Source: Saccharopolyspora indica
Lineage (GTDB): Bacteria > Actinomycetota > Actinomycetes > Mycobacteriales > Pseudonocardiaceae
Length of the DNA: 64,000 bases
Reading direction: 5' to 3'
NCBI RefSeq assembly: GCF_027853965.1
Contig: NZ_JAQGLB010000005.1
Span: 62,001-126,000 of the forward strand
Shown: piece by piece, positions 8,603 to 16,112 of the stretch
How positions within the stretch are numbered: the first letter of the stretch is position 1
Layout: every line of letters begins with the position of its first letter
Made by a program: the position numbers and the translations under genes
Notes under the pieces: model-generated
What the model was told of the DNA's origin: nothing
Database searches by the model: none
What the model saw: only the letters and a program-made list of their open reading frames with translations

Positions 8603-8634
8603 CCGGAGGGCAGGCCGCGCGGCCTGCCCTCCGG
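8603..8634. terminator. 14-bp stem / 4-nt loop bidirectional terminator
   Basis: CCGGAGGGCAGGCC (8603-8616), loop GCGC, and the perfect complement (8621-8634) lie between the convergent GNAT stop (8598) and the NlpC/P60 stop (8642). The fit is perfect for both strands. Confidence 0.85.
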
Positions 8635-8641
8635 GCTCCGG

Positions 8642-9949
8642 TCAGAGCATGCGGACCGCGTACGGGGCGATGCCGCCGTAGCGGACCGAGGTCACGCGGA
8701 CCCGGGAACCCGAGTAGGGCGCTTCCACCATCTTGCCGTTGCCCAGGTAGAGGGCGACGTGGTGGATCCGGCCGCGGGTCTGCCAGAACAGCATGTCGCC
8801 GCGGCGCATCTGCGACAGCGGCACCCGGCGCCCGGACTGGTACTGGTAGCCGCTGTAGTGGTCGAGCGAGACGCCCGCACCGGCGAACGCGTAGATCATC
8901 AGCCCGGAGCAGTCGAAGCCGGTCTTGGCGTAGTCGCCGTAGGAGTCGGCCACTCCCCCGTCGCGGATGCCGCGGGTCGGTCCGCGCGAGTTGCCGCCAC
9001 CCCAGGCGTACTGCACGCCGAGCTGGGACATCGCCCGGCTGATCACGACCTCGACCGACCGGCCGCTGGCCGGGGCCACCGGCCGCGCCGGGACGCGGGA
9101 GCCGGTCGCCTGTGTCGCGGCCTGCGCGGCGGCCGCTTCCTCGCGCTCCTTGTCGGCCAGCCAGTCCTGGTACTGACCGCGCTGCTGCTCCAGGCCGGAC
9201 ACGTGCGAGCGGGCCTCGGCCAGCTGCGCCTCGACCCCGGACTTGTCGGTCTCCAGCTGCCGCGCCTGGTCGGCCTGGGCGGTCTGGGCGGTGACCGCCG
9301 CCTGCTCGGCCGCCTCCGCCGCGCGGCGGGCGTCGTCGGCTTCCTGCCGCTTGGCCTCGGCCTCCTCCAGCGCGGCCCGGGCGAGCGAGTCCTTGTTGAC
9401 CTTCTCCACGCGAGCGCGTTCGAGGTCGTCCTGCACGTCGAGCTCGGACTTGCTGATCACGTCCAGGAACAGCGCCCGGTCGAGCACGTCCTGCGGAGTC
9501 CGGGAACCGACGAACGCGGTCGCCGAGCCGACCTGGCTGCCCTGCCGGTAGCTGCCCGCCACGAACCGGTCCACGCGCTGGCGCTGCTGCTCGATGTGCT
9601 GAGCGGCCACGCCTGCCTCGACGGCGGCCGATTCCGCGGCGCGGCGAGCGTCGTCGTAGGCGTCCTCGGCCCGGCCCAGGTCGACCCGCGCCTTGTTCGC
9701 GTCCTCCATCTTGACCTCGACCTGCGCCTGCAGGTCGAGGAGCCGGGATTCCGCCTCGGCCAGCCGGTTCGCCAGCTCGCCGACCTGCCCGGCCACCTGC
9801 TGCGACCGCGCGCGGCCCGCCTGGAGCTCGGCGTCGCTGGGGTTCGGCGGCGGTGGCGGCACCGCCGCACCGACGCCCGGTGTCGCCACCCCGATGGCGA
9901 TGAGCAGCGCGATGGCGGCGGTTCTACGCACGCTTCGACTTCCCGGCAC
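8642..9949 (-). CDS. secreted NlpC/P60 peptidoglycan endopeptidase, RipA-like
   Basis: About 435 residues. A signal peptide (VRRTAAIALLIAIGVATPGVG) is followed by a proline patch, a long Ala/Glu/Arg/Gln-rich coiled coil (roughly residues 40-280), and an NlpC/P60 catalytic domain. The cysteine is in FDCSGLM, and the histidine in HHVALYLGNG. Such enzymes cut D-Glu-mDAP bonds in the wall at division, with the coiled coil holding the enzyme inactive until processed. I chose the GTG at 9949 because GGAGG lies 8 nt upstream. The alternative ATG at 9976 sits inside a 9-bp inverted repeat (9973-9981/9995-10003) and lacks a ribosome site. Confidence 0.9.
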   Translation of the reverse strand: MPGSRSVRRTAAIALLIAIGVATPGVGAAVPPPPPNPSDAELQAGRARSQQVAGQVGELANRLAEAESRLLDLQAQVEVKMEDANKARVDLGRAEDAYDDARRAAESAAVEAGVAAQHIEQQRQRVDRFVAGSYRQGSQVGSATAFVGSRTPQDVLDRALFLDVISKSELDVQDDLERARVEKVNKDSLARAALEEAEAKRQEADDARRAAEAAEQAAVTAQTAQADQARQLETDKSGVEAQLAEARSHVSGLEQQRGQYQDWLADKEREEAAAAQAATQATGSRVPARPVAPASGRSVEVVISRAMSQLGVQYAWGGGNSRGPTRGIRDGGVADSYGDYAKTGFDCSGLMIYAFAGAGVSLDHYSGYQYQSGRRVPLSQMRRGDMLFWQTRGRIHHVALYLGNGKMVEAPYSGSRVRVTSVRYGGIAPYAVRML

Positions 9950-10143
9950 GACCGTCACCTCCGCTGGTACGCCCATTCAGCGGTCATTCGTTGGGCTGAA
10001 TGGAGTCACACGACGGCCTCAGACTTTGCCACTTTCGTCCCTATCGCACCACTGGGACCGATCACGACACGCGCAACATCAGCCACACGGGTCACAACTG
10101 CTCCCAGCCATTGGGATGATGACGCGCGGTGATCGCCGAGGGC

Positions 10144-10962
10144 TCAGGCCCAGGTGCTCGGGTCGCCCCAGGTATGCAGCGGGCGGGTCGGTTCGACCAG
10201 CGGGGCGTCGACCAGACCGGGCAGCACCTCGTCCAGCGGATCGCGCAGGACCGCCGCGGCCAGCTCGTCGTAGGGCGTCGGCTCGGCGTTGCAGATGATC
10301 AGCTCGGCACCGGCCTTGACGGCGAGCTCGACGAGACCGGCCGCCGGGTGGACGGTCAGCGAGGTGCCCGCCGCGAGGAACAGGTCGCAGTCCAGGGCGG
10401 CGCGCTGCGCGGCCCGGATCACGTCGGGGTCCAGCGACTGCCCGAAGGAGACGGTGGCGGACTTGAGGATGCCGCCGCAGGACCGGCAGGGCGGATCGGG
10501 CTCCCCGGCGGCCACTCGCTCCAGCGTCGCGGCCATCGGGCCGAGGGCACCGCAGTCCAGGCACACCACCTGGAAGATCGTGCCGTGCAGCTCCAGCACC
10601 TTGTCCCGGTCCAGGCCCGCGCGCTGGTGCAGCTCGTCGATGTTCTGGGTCAGCAGCGCGCGGAGCCGCCCGGAGCGGTCGAGGTCGACGAACGCGCGGT
10701 GCGCGGCGCTGGGCTCGGCGTGCCAGGCCGGGTGCTCGGCGCGGTTGCGCCACGCCTGCTCGCGCACCTGCGGGTCGGCGACGTAGCTGTCGATGTCGGT
10801 GAGGCGCTGGGCCGCGGGGTTCTTGGTCCACACCCCGTTGGGGCCGCGGAAGTCGGGAATGCCGGCGGAGGTCGACACCCCGGCGCCGGTCAGGGCGGTG
10901 ATCCGGCGCGCTCCGCCGAACAGCTCACGCGCCCGCTGCCAATCGCCCGTGCCTCGTTGCAT
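10144..10962 (-). CDS. Sir2-family NAD-dependent protein deacylase (sirtuin)
   Basis: About 272 residues with all sirtuin landmarks: NAD-binding GAGVSTSAGIPDFRG (about residues 26-40), TQNIDELH (Q106, N107, D109), the catalytic histidine in ELHG (H126), and the zinc ribbon CLDC...CRSC (C134, C137, C159, C162). It removes acyl groups from protein lysines with consumption of NAD+. In actinomycetes a typical target is acetyl-CoA synthetase, but that gene is not nearby. The start is uncertain: ATG at 10962 is used, while in-frame starts at 10971 and 11004 remain possible. It is divergent from the nitrate operon. Confidence 0.92.
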   Translation of the reverse strand: MQRGTGDWQRARELFGGARRITALTGAGVSTSAGIPDFRGPNGVWTKNPAAQRLTDIDSYVADPQVREQAWRNRAEHPAWHAEPSAAHRAFVDLDRSGRLRALLTQNIDELHQRAGLDRDKVLELHGTIFQVVCLDCGALGPMAATLERVAAGEPDPPCRSCGGILKSATVSFGQSLDPDVIRAAQRAALDCDLFLAAGTSLTVHPAAGLVELAVKAGAELIICNAEPTPYDELAAAVLRDPLDEVLPGLVDAPLVEPTRPLHTWGDPSTWA

Positions 10963-11136
10963 CACGCCTACACGGTCCCACGAACATCCGGCCACCTGTG
11001 CCATCGCCCACCGTCTGCCTGCTCACACCGCCCGGACCTGGCCTTGTGAAGGCTGGTTTGCACCCCGGTAACGCCGGGCGAGCCCGGGTGAAACACCAGG
11101 TTCCTACGTTCGGTCCAACCGACGGAAGGAGCCGAG

Positions 11137-12525
11137 TTGACCGCGAGAGCACCTGCCCGCAGCGGCCGCTGGATCGAGGGCTGGAACCCCGAGGACGAGC
11201 GGTTCTGGGCGTCCACCGGCAGGCGCGTGGCGCGGCGCAACCTGATCTTCTCGATCGTCTCGGAGCACATCGGCTTCTCCGTCTGGAGCATCTGGTCGGT
11301 GCTGGTGCTGTTCATGTCGCCGGAGATCGGACTGCCCTTCACCGCGGCCGAGAAGTTCCTGCTGGTGGTCACCCCGAACCTGGTGGGCGCGGTGCTGCGG
11401 CTGCCCTACGCCGCGGCGGTGACCCGCTTCGGCGGCCGCAACTGGACGGTCTTCAGCTCGGCGGTGCTGCTGGTGCCCGCCGCGCTGGCCTGCTACTTCG
11501 TGCAGCAGCCGGGCACGCCGCTGTGGGTCTTCCTGCTCATCGGCGCCACCGCCGGGGTCGGCGGCGGGAACTTCTCCTCGTCGATGACCAACATCACGAT
11601 CTTCTTCCCGCAGCGCCACCAGGGCTGGGCGCTGGGGCTCAACGCGGGCGGCGGCAACCTCGGCGTGGCCGCGGTGCAGGTCGTGGGCCTGCTGGTGATC
11701 GCCGTCGCGGGCAGCACCAGCCCGGCCTACGTCGCCGCGATCTACCTGCCGCTGATCGTGGTGGCCGCCGTGTGCGCGGCGCTGTTCATGGACAACGTGG
11801 ACGCGGTGCGGGCCCGGCCCGGCGCACTGCGCGAGGCCGCCGCGAACAAGCACACCTGGTGGATCTCGCTGCTCTACATCGGCACGTTCGGCTCGTTCAT
11901 CGGGTACAGCTTCGCCTTCGGCCTGGTGCTGCAGACCGAGTTCGGCTTCACCCCGCTGCAGGCCGCCAGCTGGACGTTCCTGGGTCCGCTGCTGGGCTCG
12001 GTCTCCCGCCCGATCGGCGGCTGGATGTCCGACCGGCTGGGCGGTGGCCGGGTGACGCTGTGGGCGTTCACCGGCATGACCGCGGGAACGGCGGCGCTGC
12101 TGCTGGCCTCGTCGCGGGGTTCCTTCGCGGGCTACGTCGCGGCGTTCATCGTGCTGTTCGTGCTGACCGGGATCGGCAACGGCTCGACCTACAAGATGAT
12201 CCCGGCGATCTTCGCCGGGGAGGCCGAGGTCGAGGTGACCGGCGGCGGCGAGGCCGTGGTGGCCTTCGCCCGGGCTCGCCGGTTGTCCGGCGCGGTCATC
12301 GGCATCGCCGGGGCGATCGGGGCGCTCGGCGGTGTGGGCATCAACATGGCCTTCCGCGCCTCCTACGGCAGCGAGGCGGCCAACGGCGACGCGGCGTTGA
12401 CGGTGTTCCTCGGCTACTACGTGCTCTGCGTGCTCATCACCTGGGCGGTCTACCTGCGAGGGGCGCTCAAGAGCACCCCGGCGCCGCAGCCCTCGCCGTC
12501 GGAGGCGGAGGCCACCCGTGTCTGA
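11137..12525 (+). CDS. narK: nitrate/nitrite transporter, MFS NarK family
   Basis: A 462-residue major facilitator with about 12 transmembrane helices. The nitrate signature glycine-rich segments are seen as GGGNFSSSMTNITIFFP and NAGGGNLGVAAVQ in the first half and TGIGNGSTYKMIPAIF in the second. It would import nitrate for the reductases downstream and may export nitrite. Start is TTG at 11137 with a strong GGAAGGAG site at 11124-11131. It overlaps the next gene by 8 nt and is the first gene of a tightly packed nitrate assimilation operon reaching to 20725. Confidence 0.93.
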   Translation: MTARAPARSGRWIEGWNPEDERFWASTGRRVARRNLIFSIVSEHIGFSVWSIWSVLVLFMSPEIGLPFTAAEKFLLVVTPNLVGAVLRLPYAAAVTRFGGRNWTVFSSAVLLVPAALACYFVQQPGTPLWVFLLIGATAGVGGGNFSSSMTNITIFFPQRHQGWALGLNAGGGNLGVAAVQVVGLLVIAVAGSTSPAYVAAIYLPLIVVAAVCAALFMDNVDAVRARPGALREAAANKHTWWISLLYIGTFGSFIGYSFAFGLVLQTEFGFTPLQAASWTFLGPLLGSVSRPIGGWMSDRLGGGRVTLWAFTGMTAGTAALLLASSRGSFAGYVAAFIVLFVLTGIGNGSTYKMIPAIFAGEAEVEVTGGGEAVVAFARARRLSGAVIGIAGAIGALGGVGINMAFRASYGSEAANGDAALTVFLGYYVLCVLITWAVYLRGALKSTPAPQPSPSEAEATRV

Positions 12526-14593
12526 GCTGCGGACCGTCGCCACTCACTGCCCCTACTGCGCCCTGCAGTGCGGCACCCGGCTGACCCGCGAGCGGCGCGG
12601 GGTGTCGGTGCGGCCGACGGACTTCCCGGTCAACCGGGGCGGGCTGTGCCAGAAGGGCTGGACCGCACCGGCCCTGCTGGACGCGGCGGACCGGCTGCGG
12701 CACCCGCTGGTGCGCCGAGGTGGTGTGCTCACCCCGGTCGACTGGGACACCGCGCTGGGCGTGGTCGCCGACGGCGTGCGGCGCCTGCGCGACGAGCACG
12801 GCGCGGACGCCGTCGGGGTGTTCGGCGGTGGCGGGCTGACCAACGAGAAGGCCTACCTGCTGGGCAAGTTCGCCCGGCTCGCGCTGGGCACCAGCCAGAT
12901 CGACTACAACGGCCGGTTCTGCATGTCCTCGGCCGCGGCGGCGGGCAACGCCGCGTTCGGGGTGGACCGGGGGCTGCCGTTCCCGGTCACCGACCTCGCC
13001 GGAGCCGACGTGGTCCTGCTGGCCGGGGCCAACCCGGCCGAGACCATGCCCCCGCTGATGCAGCACCTGCGGTCCGCGCAGCTGGTGGTGATCGACCCCC
13101 GCCGCACCGCCACCGCCGAACGCGCCGCGCTGCACCTGCAGCCCGCTCCCGGCACCGATCTGGCGCTGGTGCTGGGCCTGCTGCACATCGCGGTGGCCGA
13201 CGGCTGGGTGGACCGGGACTACGTCCGCACCCGCACCACCGGCTTCGACGCGGCCTGGCAGCGCGCGATGACCTGGTGGCCGGAGCGCGTCGAGCGCACC
13301 ACGGGAGTTCCGGTGACCGCGCAGCGGCAGGCGGTGCGGATGCTCGCCGAGGCCGGGAGCGCTTACGTGCTCACCGGCCGCGGCGCCGAGCAGCACAGCA
13401 AGGGTGCGGACACCGTCGCGGGGTTCATCAACCTGGCACTCGCGCTCGGCCTGCCGGGGCGTCCCGGGCGCGGCTACGGCTGCCTGACCGGCCAGGGCAA
13501 CGGGCAGGGCGGTCGCGAGCACGGCCAGAAGGCCGACCAGCTGCCCGGCTACCGGATGATCGACGACCCGGCCGCGCGGGAGCACGTGGCCGGGGTCTGG
13601 GGCGTGCCGCCCGAGGTGCTGCCGGGCCCGGGGCGCAGCGCCTACGAGCTGCTGGACGCTCTGGGCACCGCTGGCGGGCCTCGCGCGCTGCTGGTGTTCG
13701 GCTCCAACCCGGTGGTCTCGGCACCCAACGCCGCGCACATCGGCGACCGGCTGTCCACGTTGGACCTGCTGGTGGTGGCCGACTTCGTGCCGTCGGAGAC
13801 CGCGCAGATGGCCGACGTGGTGCTGCCGGTCACGCAGTGGGCCGAAGAAGAGGGCACCATGACCAACCTGGAAGGCCGGATCCTGCGGCGGCGCCGGTTG
13901 CAGGTGCCGCCCGGGCACGCGCGCAGCGACCTGGAGGTCCTGCACGGCCTGGCGGTGCGGCTGGGCGAACCGGGCCACCGCTACCCCACCGGTCCGCGCG
14001 AGGTCTTCGACGAGCTGCGCCGCGCCTCGGCCGGTGGCAAGGCCGACTACGCCGGGATCAGCTACGAACGGCTCGACGCCGGCGAGGCCTTGCACTGGCC
14101 GTGCCCGGACGTCGAGCACCCCGGCACGCCCCGGCTGTTCCTGGACTCCTTCGCGCACTCCGACGGATTGGCCCGCTTCCAAGCCGTCGAGCACCGCGAT
14201 CCCGCGGAGAGCCCGCACGAGGCGTTCCCGCTGACCGCCACCACCGGGCGGGTGCTCGCGCAGTACCAGTCCGGGGCGCAGACCAGGCGGGTCGCCGAGC
14301 TCAACGAGGCGGCACCGGAGGCGTTCGTGGAGATCCACCCGGACACCGCCGACCGCGCCGGTCTCGCCGACGGTGCGCTGGCGCGGGTGACCTCCCCGCG
14401 CGGCAGTGCGCTCGCGCGGGTGCGAGTGGTGGCCACCATGCGCACCGACACGGTGTTCCTGCCCTTCCACTTCCCAGGGGACGGCCGGGCGAACCTGCTC
14501 ACCGGTGACGCGCTCGACCCGCGCAGCCGGATGCCGGAGTTCAAGGTCAGCGCGGTGCGCGTCGAACCGGTCCGGGAGGTGGTGGCCGGATGA
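12518..14593 (+). CDS. assimilatory nitrate reductase catalytic subunit (molybdopterin oxidoreductase)
   Basis: A 691-residue bis-MGD enzyme. The N-terminal [4Fe-4S] site is C11-P-Y-C14-A-L-Q-C18 with C44 as the fourth ligand. Molybdopterin domains follow (FNG-type YNGRFCMSS, GANPAETMPP, TGQGNGQGGREHG) and a molybdopterin dinucleotide-binding C-terminal domain beginning near ATTGRVLAQYQSG. It lacks a Tat signal, so it is cytosolic and assimilatory, reducing nitrate to nitrite. GTG start. Its last 4 nt overlap the next gene (ATGA), indicating coupling with the electron-transfer protein. Family members without the C-terminal [2Fe-2S] domain, as here, use a separate electron carrier. Confidence 0.92.
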   Translation: MSELRTVATHCPYCALQCGTRLTRERRGVSVRPTDFPVNRGGLCQKGWTAPALLDAADRLRHPLVRRGGVLTPVDWDTALGVVADGVRRLRDEHGADAVGVFGGGGLTNEKAYLLGKFARLALGTSQIDYNGRFCMSSAAAAGNAAFGVDRGLPFPVTDLAGADVVLLAGANPAETMPPLMQHLRSAQLVVIDPRRTATAERAALHLQPAPGTDLALVLGLLHIAVADGWVDRDYVRTRTTGFDAAWQRAMTWWPERVERTTGVPVTAQRQAVRMLAEAGSAYVLTGRGAEQHSKGADTVAGFINLALALGLPGRPGRGYGCLTGQGNGQGGREHGQKADQLPGYRMIDDPAAREHVAGVWGVPPEVLPGPGRSAYELLDALGTAGGPRALLVFGSNPVVSAPNAAHIGDRLSTLDLLVVADFVPSETAQMADVVLPVTQWAEEEGTMTNLEGRILRRRRLQVPPGHARSDLEVLHGLAVRLGEPGHRYPTGPREVFDELRRASAGGKADYAGISYERLDAGEALHWPCPDVEHPGTPRLFLDSFAHSDGLARFQAVEHRDPAESPHEAFPLTATTGRVLAQYQSGAQTRRVAELNEAAPEAFVEIHPDTADRAGLADGALARVTSPRGSALARVRVVATMRTDTVFLPFHFPGDGRANLLTGDALDPRSRMPEFKVSAVRVEPVREVVAG

Positions 14594-15972
14594 CCAGGAT
14601 CGTCATCGTCGGCAACGGCCCTGCCGCGCACCGGCTCGTCGAGCGGTTGCGCGCGCACGAGCACACGGGCCCGATCACGGTGCTCGGTGCCGAGCAGCAT
14701 CCCGCCTACAACCGGGTGCTGCTGGGCGCGGTGCTGGACCGCACGCTCTCCGCCGAGGCGGTGCGACTGCCCGCGGTGGACGCCGAAGTCCGGTTGCGGG
14801 TCACCGTCACCGGCATCGACCGCGGCCAGCGCGTCGTGCACACCGACACCGGCGAGCGACTCCGCTACGACGTCCTGGTGCTGGCCACGGGATCCCGGCC
14901 GCGGCTGCCCGAGATCACCGGACTGCGCGACGAGCACCTGCAACCGCTGCGCACGCTGGACGACTGCGCGCGGATCGACGGTGCCGCGGGCCCGTTCGCC
15001 GTGCTGGGCGGTGGGGTTCTCGGGGTCGAGGCGGCGCGGGTCCTGCTGGCCCGCGGCCACGCGGTCACGCTGGTGCACCCGCGCCCCCACCTGATGGACC
15101 GGCAGGTCGACGAGGCCGGTGGCCGGTTGCTGGCCGACCGGCTCGGCAAGCTCGGCGCCGGGCTCCGCCTGGGACGCAAGGCGGTCGCCTACCGGCCGGG
15201 CCGGCTGATCCTGGACAACAGCGAAGTGGTCCCGGCCAGGCTGGTGGTCGCCTGCACCGGCGTGGTGCCGGAAACCGCGCTCGCGGTGCGGACCGGGCTG
15301 GCGGTGCAGCGCGGCATCGTCGTGGACGACCGGCTGCGCACCAGCGATCCGCGCATCCACGCCATCGGCGACTGCGCCGAGCACGAGGGCCGCACCCCCG
15401 GTCTGATCGCCTCCGCGTGGGAGCAGGCCGACGCGCTCGCGGCACTGCTCACCGGAGATAACGCCCGCTACCGCGGCACCCGCGCCGTCACCCGGCTCAA
15501 GGCGCGGGGCATCGACCTCGCCTCGATCGGCTCGGTCGACGTGCTCGACAGCGCCGAGGCCGAGATCGTCACGCTCTCCGACCCGGCCAGGGGCCGGTAC
15601 GCGAAGTTGGCGCTGCGGGAGGAGCGGATCACCGGTGCGGTGCTGCTCGGCTTCCCGGAGGCGATCGCATCGGTCACCCAGCTGCACGACCGCGACCTGC
15701 CGGTGCCCGCCGACCGCCTCGCGCTGCTGCTGGGCAACCCCGCCGCCGTGCCCGGCGGCCCCGTCGAGCTGTCCGACGACGCGGTGATCTGCCGCTGCAA
15801 CAACGTCACCAAGAAGTCCCTGACCACCGCCTGGCAGGGCGGTGCCCGCTCGGTGCCCGAGCTGGCCAGGGCAACGCGGGCGACCACCGGCTGCGGCGGC
15901 TGCGTCGACGACGTCGCACGCCTCTGCACAGCCCTGGCCCAACGCGCTGAACACCAGAAGGGCGTCGCATGA
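14590..15972 (+). CDS. FAD-dependent oxidoreductase with BFD-type [2Fe-2S] domain (NasB/NirB N-half-like)
   Basis: A 460-residue protein with FAD-binding GNGPAA near residue 8, an NAD(P)-binding GGGVLGVEAA motif, and a second FAD motif IHAIGDCAEH. The C-terminal bacterioferritin-associated-ferredoxin-like domain supplies cysteines C401, C403, C435 and C438. The architecture equals the electron-input half of NirB without the siroheme part. Placed between the nitrate reductase and nirB and overlapping the former by ATGA, it most likely passes NAD(P)H electrons to the nitrate reductase. It could in principle also serve NirBD. Confidence 0.88.
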   Translation: MTRIVIVGNGPAAHRLVERLRAHEHTGPITVLGAEQHPAYNRVLLGAVLDRTLSAEAVRLPAVDAEVRLRVTVTGIDRGQRVVHTDTGERLRYDVLVLATGSRPRLPEITGLRDEHLQPLRTLDDCARIDGAAGPFAVLGGGVLGVEAARVLLARGHAVTLVHPRPHLMDRQVDEAGGRLLADRLGKLGAGLRLGRKAVAYRPGRLILDNSEVVPARLVVACTGVVPETALAVRTGLAVQRGIVVDDRLRTSDPRIHAIGDCAEHEGRTPGLIASAWEQADALAALLTGDNARYRGTRAVTRLKARGIDLASIGSVDVLDSAEAEIVTLSDPARGRYAKLALREERITGAVLLGFPEAIASVTQLHDRDLPVPADRLALLLGNPAAVPGGPVELSDDAVICRCNNVTKKSLTTAWQGGARSVPELARATRATTGCGGCVDDVARLCTALAQRAEHQKGVA

Positions 15973-16112
15973 CACACCTTGTGCAACCGGAGTCCCGCTC
16001 AACCGCACCTCAGGGGACCGTGATGCAACCCAGCCACAAGAAGCCGCCAAACGCGAGAACAACACCAAACGCAACCACCACTGAAAATCGCGGAGAGGCG
16101 GGACTGCCGTGA
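15969..16112 (+). CDS. candidate 47-residue small ORF coupled to both neighbours
   Basis: The ATG overlaps the stop of the upstream gene (ATGA, 15969-15972) and its own stop overlaps the nirB start (GTGA, 16109-16112). AGAAGGG at 15956-15962 provides a well-spaced ribosome site. The predicted peptide is hydrophilic and rich in Thr, Pro, Asn and Lys, with no recognisable domain. Codon use argues against a conserved protein: AGA, ACA, AAT and CCA occur and third-position GC is much lower than in the neighbours. It may be a translated leader that couples ribosomes into nirB, or chance. Confidence 0.3.
   Translation: MTHLVQPESRSTAPQGTVMQPSHKKPPNARTTPNATTTENRGEAGLP

Noticed and set aside
11068-11094. 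GTAAC...GAAAC upstream of narK as a GlnR box
   Set aside because: The half-sites are 22 nt apart instead of 11 as required by the gTnAC-n6-GaAAC pattern; too weak to list.
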